This document shows, piece after piece, positions 6,251 through 8,480 of a stretch of 8,480 nucleotides of DNA. The notes under the pieces are model-generated. The model ran no database searches and was not told where the DNA came from. It saw only the letters and a program-made list of their open reading frames with translations. This DNA comes from Candidatus Bathyarchaeota archaeon. Lineage in GTDB: Archaea; Thermoproteota; Bathyarchaeia; Bathyarchaeales; B26-1. Location of the stretch: positions 1 to 8,480 of the forward strand of contig JAGTRH010000049.1 of assembly GCA_018396795.1 (NCBI GenBank), read 5' to 3'. How positions within the stretch are numbered: position 1 is the stretch's first letter; each line of letters begins with the position of its first letter. A program made the translations under genes and the position numbers.

Positions 6251-7252
6251 TTACTTTAATGAGAAATCGGTTGGAATGAGATCAATTGGATAAGCTTTTA
6301 TACCAAGCTTTTTTTCAATATACCTCGCTAAAACATTATTGAATCTTCCACCGTGATATGTTAGAACAATCTTTGGATTGCAATCGCTAACGAAATCCAT
6401 TAAATTTGGAAAATCCGCGTGATCACTTAAAGGAAAAGACTTGCGCCTAAATTTTAGGGCCCATCCTGAAACCAGAGCTGAGACATAATCTGAGCTGAAG
6501 GATAAATCTAAATGTTTAGGTACAACGATCACAGCGTTTCGATTAGAGATTAACTCATTGGCGCCTTCAGTTCTTATGTCAACAAACTCCATTCTATGTC
6601 CGTAATATTCATATATTTTATTAATCCTTGAAACTCTCCAATGCGAAACTACAGGTAAATTTGTGTTTTCATTAAAGATCCGTATTACCTCCTGCGCATT
6701 GCCAAGCGGATCCGTCTGAAAAACAGGAATCTTATCCTCACCTAAAATCTTATTTGCCCAATCTATCATACTTTTAGCAATAAAGTCATCTGAAGGAAAT
6801 ACGAAATCTGGGGAGCCGAATGTTGACTCAATTACAAGAACATCACATTGAACTCTCTCAGCTGGCTTAACAGTCCTCGCATTCTTTGTGTTTAAGTCTC
6901 CCGTAAATAGAACTGTTCCATCTGGTGTAGTTATTTCAAACTCATAAGATCCTAAAACATGACCTGACGGATGCGCTATCACCTCAATGTTATCTATCAC
7001 TGTTTTCTCCTTCATCGCTAAATGATGCCACCGATTTACTTGAACCCCGTCCAGAGTCACGAGCTTCATGGTTTCTTCGGATGAAAACTTTGGTATGTAA
7101 TTAACTTTGAAGGCGTGCGAGTGGTCGACATGCGCATGCGTTATGAATGTGGCTCTATAATTTAGGCTCCTAGACTGCGGGTCTAGGATAATTTTTGTTC
7201 CCTCGTGTTCTATTGATACACCGTTCTCCCACTTTATCCTCAAGGTAAACAA
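6251..7252 (-). CDS. Metallo-beta-lactamase fold, beta-CASP-like nuclease
   Basis: A 333-residue zinc-dependent hydrolase resembling the YSH1/CPSF73-like and ligase-associated exonuclease group; such enzymes cut or trim RNA or DNA. The metal site is THAHVDH (His39, His41, Asp43, His44), His98 in PSGHVLGS and Asp119 in LFTGDLN. Beta-CASP-type motifs follow: motif A ESTFG (142-146), then GSPDFVFPS, motif B SDHAD (276-280) and motif C His300 in TYHGG. In beta-CASP proteins a histidine at motif C is associated with RNA-active members. It is shorter than full archaeal aCPSF proteins (over 420 residues) and lacks their KH domains. TTG 7252 opens the frame; the nearby ATG at 7256 is out of frame. 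No ligase or helicase gene is adjacent, so a ligase-linked role is not supported here. Substrate remains open. Confidence 0.9.
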   Translation of the reverse strand: MFTLRIKWENGVSIEHEGTKIILDPQSRSLNYRATFITHAHVDHSHAFKVNYIPKFSSEETMKLVTLDGVQVNRWHHLAMKEKTVIDNIEVIAHPSGHVLGSYEFEITTPDGTVLFTGDLNTKNARTVKPAERVQCDVLVIESTFGSPDFVFPSDDFIAKSMIDWANKILGEDKIPVFQTDPLGNAQEVIRIFNENTNLPVVSHWRVSRINKIYEYYGHRMEFVDIRTEGANELISNRNAVIVVPKHLDLSFSSDYVSALVSGWALKFRRKSFPLSDHADFPNLMDFVSDCNPKIVLTYHGGRFNNVLARYIEKKLGIKAYPIDLIPTDFSLK

Positions 7253-7275
7253 CCATAAGCCTATGATTACTAGTG

Positions 7276-7284
7276 CCTAAAAAG
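7276..7284 (-). promoter_or_regulatory. Probable TATA box of the nuclease gene
   Basis: CTTTTTAGG on the minus strand is centred about 28 bases before TTG 7252, so the mRNA would begin at or only a few bases ahead of the start codon. The only upstream ribosome-site match is a weak AGG, which agrees with a near-leaderless message. Confidence 0.4.
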
Positions 7285-7346
7285 ATTTTACTCGATTTTG
7301 AATATAAACAATTCTAATTATTCAAACATTTAGCTTAATAGCCACG

Positions 7347-7362
7347 TTATTTTTAAGTATAA
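7347..7362 (+). promoter_or_regulatory. Probable TATA box of the ECF transporter operon
   Basis: An A+T-rich element containing TTTTTAAGTATAA ends about 30 bases before TTG 7393. The inferred transcript start near 7380 leaves a short leader that still includes AGGGTG at 7383-7388, four bases from the TTG, supporting that start. Confidence 0.5.
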
Positions 7363-7392
7363 CCCTAAAAATGAGAGTACTTAGGGTGCAAC

Positions 7393-8253
7393 TTGACTTT
7401 GCCAATAATTGAGACTAGAAACCTAACATATACATATCCATTCGCTGAGAACCCCGCCTTCGAAGATGTGAACCTCCAAATAGAGAGGGGAGAGTTTGTA
7501 CTTTTAACTGGACCAAGTGGTTGTGGAAAGACAACACTGTGCAGATGCTTTAACGGGCTTATACCTCACTTTTACGGCGGCAAACTTGAGGGTGAGATTA
7601 TCGTTGCTGGCTTAAAGACAACTGAGCATGCTATTTTCGAAATAGCGCAGCATGTTGGCCTCGTCTTTCAGAACCCAGAGAACCAGCTCTTCGCTTTAAC
7701 AGTTGAGAAAGATGTTGCGTTTGGGTTAGAAAACCTTGGGCTTAATAGAGAGGAGATTCGTAGAAGAGTTGATTGGGCGCTAAAGGTTACTGGCATATAT
7801 GAATTAAGAGATAGAGCGCCCTTTGAACTCTCGGGGGGGCAGCAGCAGCGTGTTGCAATAGCTTCCGTACTTGCGATGCAACCTGAAGTTATTATCTTGG
7901 ATGAGCCAACTTCATTTCTTGACCCACTAAGTGCGAAAAGCATCTTGGAAATCATATATCAACTGAATAGAGAATTGGGCATAACTGTAATTCTTGTTGA
8001 GCATAGACTTGATCTGACAGCCAGATACGCCAATCGGGTGATTGTTATGAGGGAGGGGAGAATTATTTTAGACAATGAGCCTAGAAGAGTCTTTCTTGAA
8101 GAAGAAGTAAGGCTTAGTGGTGTGGGGATACCAAAAGTTGTTAGGTTGTATCTTTTACTAAAGAGAGATGGAGTCGACCTTGGCATAGTTCCATTAAGCC
8201 CTGAGGAAACCTTTAAATCAGTAGTGGAGGCGCTCGCGCTTGATAGAAGCTGA
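7393..8253 (+). CDS. ecfA1: ECF-type (CbiO-like) ABC transporter ATPase, first subunit
   Basis: One of two ATPases that power an energy-coupling factor importer for vitamins or transition metals such as cobalt or nickel. The 286 residues carry a complete ABC nucleotide-binding domain: Walker A GPSGCGKTT (40-48), Q-loop Gln93 in VFQNPENQLF (a block characteristic of the ECF/CbiO branch), signature LSGGQQQRVA (146-155), Walker B VIILDEPTSFLDP (166-178) and switch His204 in LVEHR. A C-terminal tail of about 60 residues after residue 225 is usual for EcfA proteins. The TTG start has a good ribosome site. The next gene starts inside its last codons (14-base overlap) and encodes a second ATPase, which is the EcfA1-EcfA2 arrangement. 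EcfT and the substrate-binding S component are not in the window, so the substrate cannot be named. Confidence 0.93.
   Translation: MTLPIIETRNLTYTYPFAENPAFEDVNLQIERGEFVLLTGPSGCGKTTLCRCFNGLIPHFYGGKLEGEIIVAGLKTTEHAIFEIAQHVGLVFQNPENQLFALTVEKDVAFGLENLGLNREEIRRRVDWALKVTGIYELRDRAPFELSGGQQQRVAIASVLAMQPEVIILDEPTSFLDPLSAKSILEIIYQLNRELGITVILVEHRLDLTARYANRVIVMREGRIILDNEPRRVFLEEEVRLSGVGIPKVVRLYLLLKRDGVDLGIVPLSPEETFKSVVEALALDRS
8224..8230 (+). promoter_or_regulatory. Shine-Dalgarno site of the second ECF ATPase, inside ecfA1
   Basis: GTGGAGG lies nine bases before TTG 8240, within the last codons of the first ATPase gene. With the 14-base gene overlap this suggests coupled translation that keeps the two subunits near equal amounts. 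Confidence 0.5.
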
Positions 8254-8480
8254 AGATATCTATTTCACCTATCCTAACGGCGTTGAGGCCCTTAAAGGAG
8301 TTTCGGTAAAGATTATGGATGGGGAATTCATTGCAATAATGGGGCAGAATGGTGCCGGTAAGACGACGCTAGTTAAACATTTTAATGGCTTATTTAAGCC
8401 AACTAGGGGAAAAGTTCTCGTCGATGGGATCGATACAAGAAAAGTGAGTGTTGCAACACTTGCTAGAAAAGTTGGCTTCG
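8240..8480 (+). CDS. ecfA2: ECF-type ABC transporter ATPase, second subunit, truncated by window edge
   Basis: The first 80 residues of a second ECF ATPase are visible. It begins MIEAEDIYFTYPNGVEALKG, the usual A-loop aromatic region (Tyr8, Tyr11), and has Walker A GQNGAGKTT at about 35-43, followed by HFNGLFKPTRGKVLVDGID, a typical ECF/CbiO stretch. The window ends at RKVGF, just before the expected Q-loop (VFQNPDDQ in relatives), so signature and Walker B lie outside. The TTG start overlaps the end of the first ATPase gene by 14 bases and is preceded by GTGGAGG. It should pair with the first ATPase as a heterodimer beneath EcfT. The truncation is by the window edge, not by mutation. Confidence 0.92.
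   Translation, partial: MIEAEDIYFTYPNGVEALKGVSVKIMDGEFIAIMGQNGAGKTTLVKHFNGLFKPTRGKVLVDGIDTRKVSVATLARKVGF

Noticed and set aside
1..8480. CRISPR arrays, insertion sequences, att sites, toxin-antitoxin or defence cassettes
   Set aside because: No regularly spaced repeats, transposase motifs, terminal inverted repeats or recognisable defence proteins were seen on either strand.

Overview
The window is archaeal. It carries TiaS (the agmatidine-forming tRNA-Ile modifier found only in archaea), a prefoldin beta subunit, an archaeal DUF3194 protein, TATA-box promoters about 26 bases ahead of genes, and frequent TTG starts. The A+T-rich sequence and gene mix fit a TACK-type lineage such as Bathyarchaeia, but the window alone cannot settle the lineage.

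Layout. Bases 1-1341 (minus) hold most of a fused NAD(P)HX epimerase/dehydratase, cut by the left edge. Divergent to it is a stand-alone Lrp/AsnC ligand-binding (RAM) protein (1425-1670). A 523-base interval follows (1671-2193) with no intact gene. One plus-strand frame there stays open across 1678-2160 except for two stops, which suggests a decayed gene. The minus strand of the same interval has a 38-codon ORF and a weak C/D-box-like sRNA candidate. tiaS (2194-3537) follows behind a TATA box placed for a leaderless mRNA. Then comes a tight operon of prefoldin beta (3631-3993), DUF3194 (4022-4321) and a DHH/DHHA1 phosphoesterase (4339-5346).

Convergent to that operon lie two minus-strand genes: an alpha/beta hydrolase (5368-6177) and, upstream of it, a beta-CASP-like metallo-beta-lactamase nuclease (6251-7252). 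Divergent from the nuclease, an ECF-type transporter operon begins: one complete ATPase (7393-8253) and a second that overlaps it by 14 bases and runs off the right edge.

Together the genes are mainly housekeeping: repair of damaged NAD(P)H, tRNA modification, protein folding, nucleic-acid turnover and micronutrient uptake. I see no CRISPR array, insertion sequence, tRNA, rRNA, defence island or clear new multi-gene system. The parts worth a second look are the 1671-2193 interval and the uncharacterised DUF3194 protein between prefoldin and the DHH enzyme.
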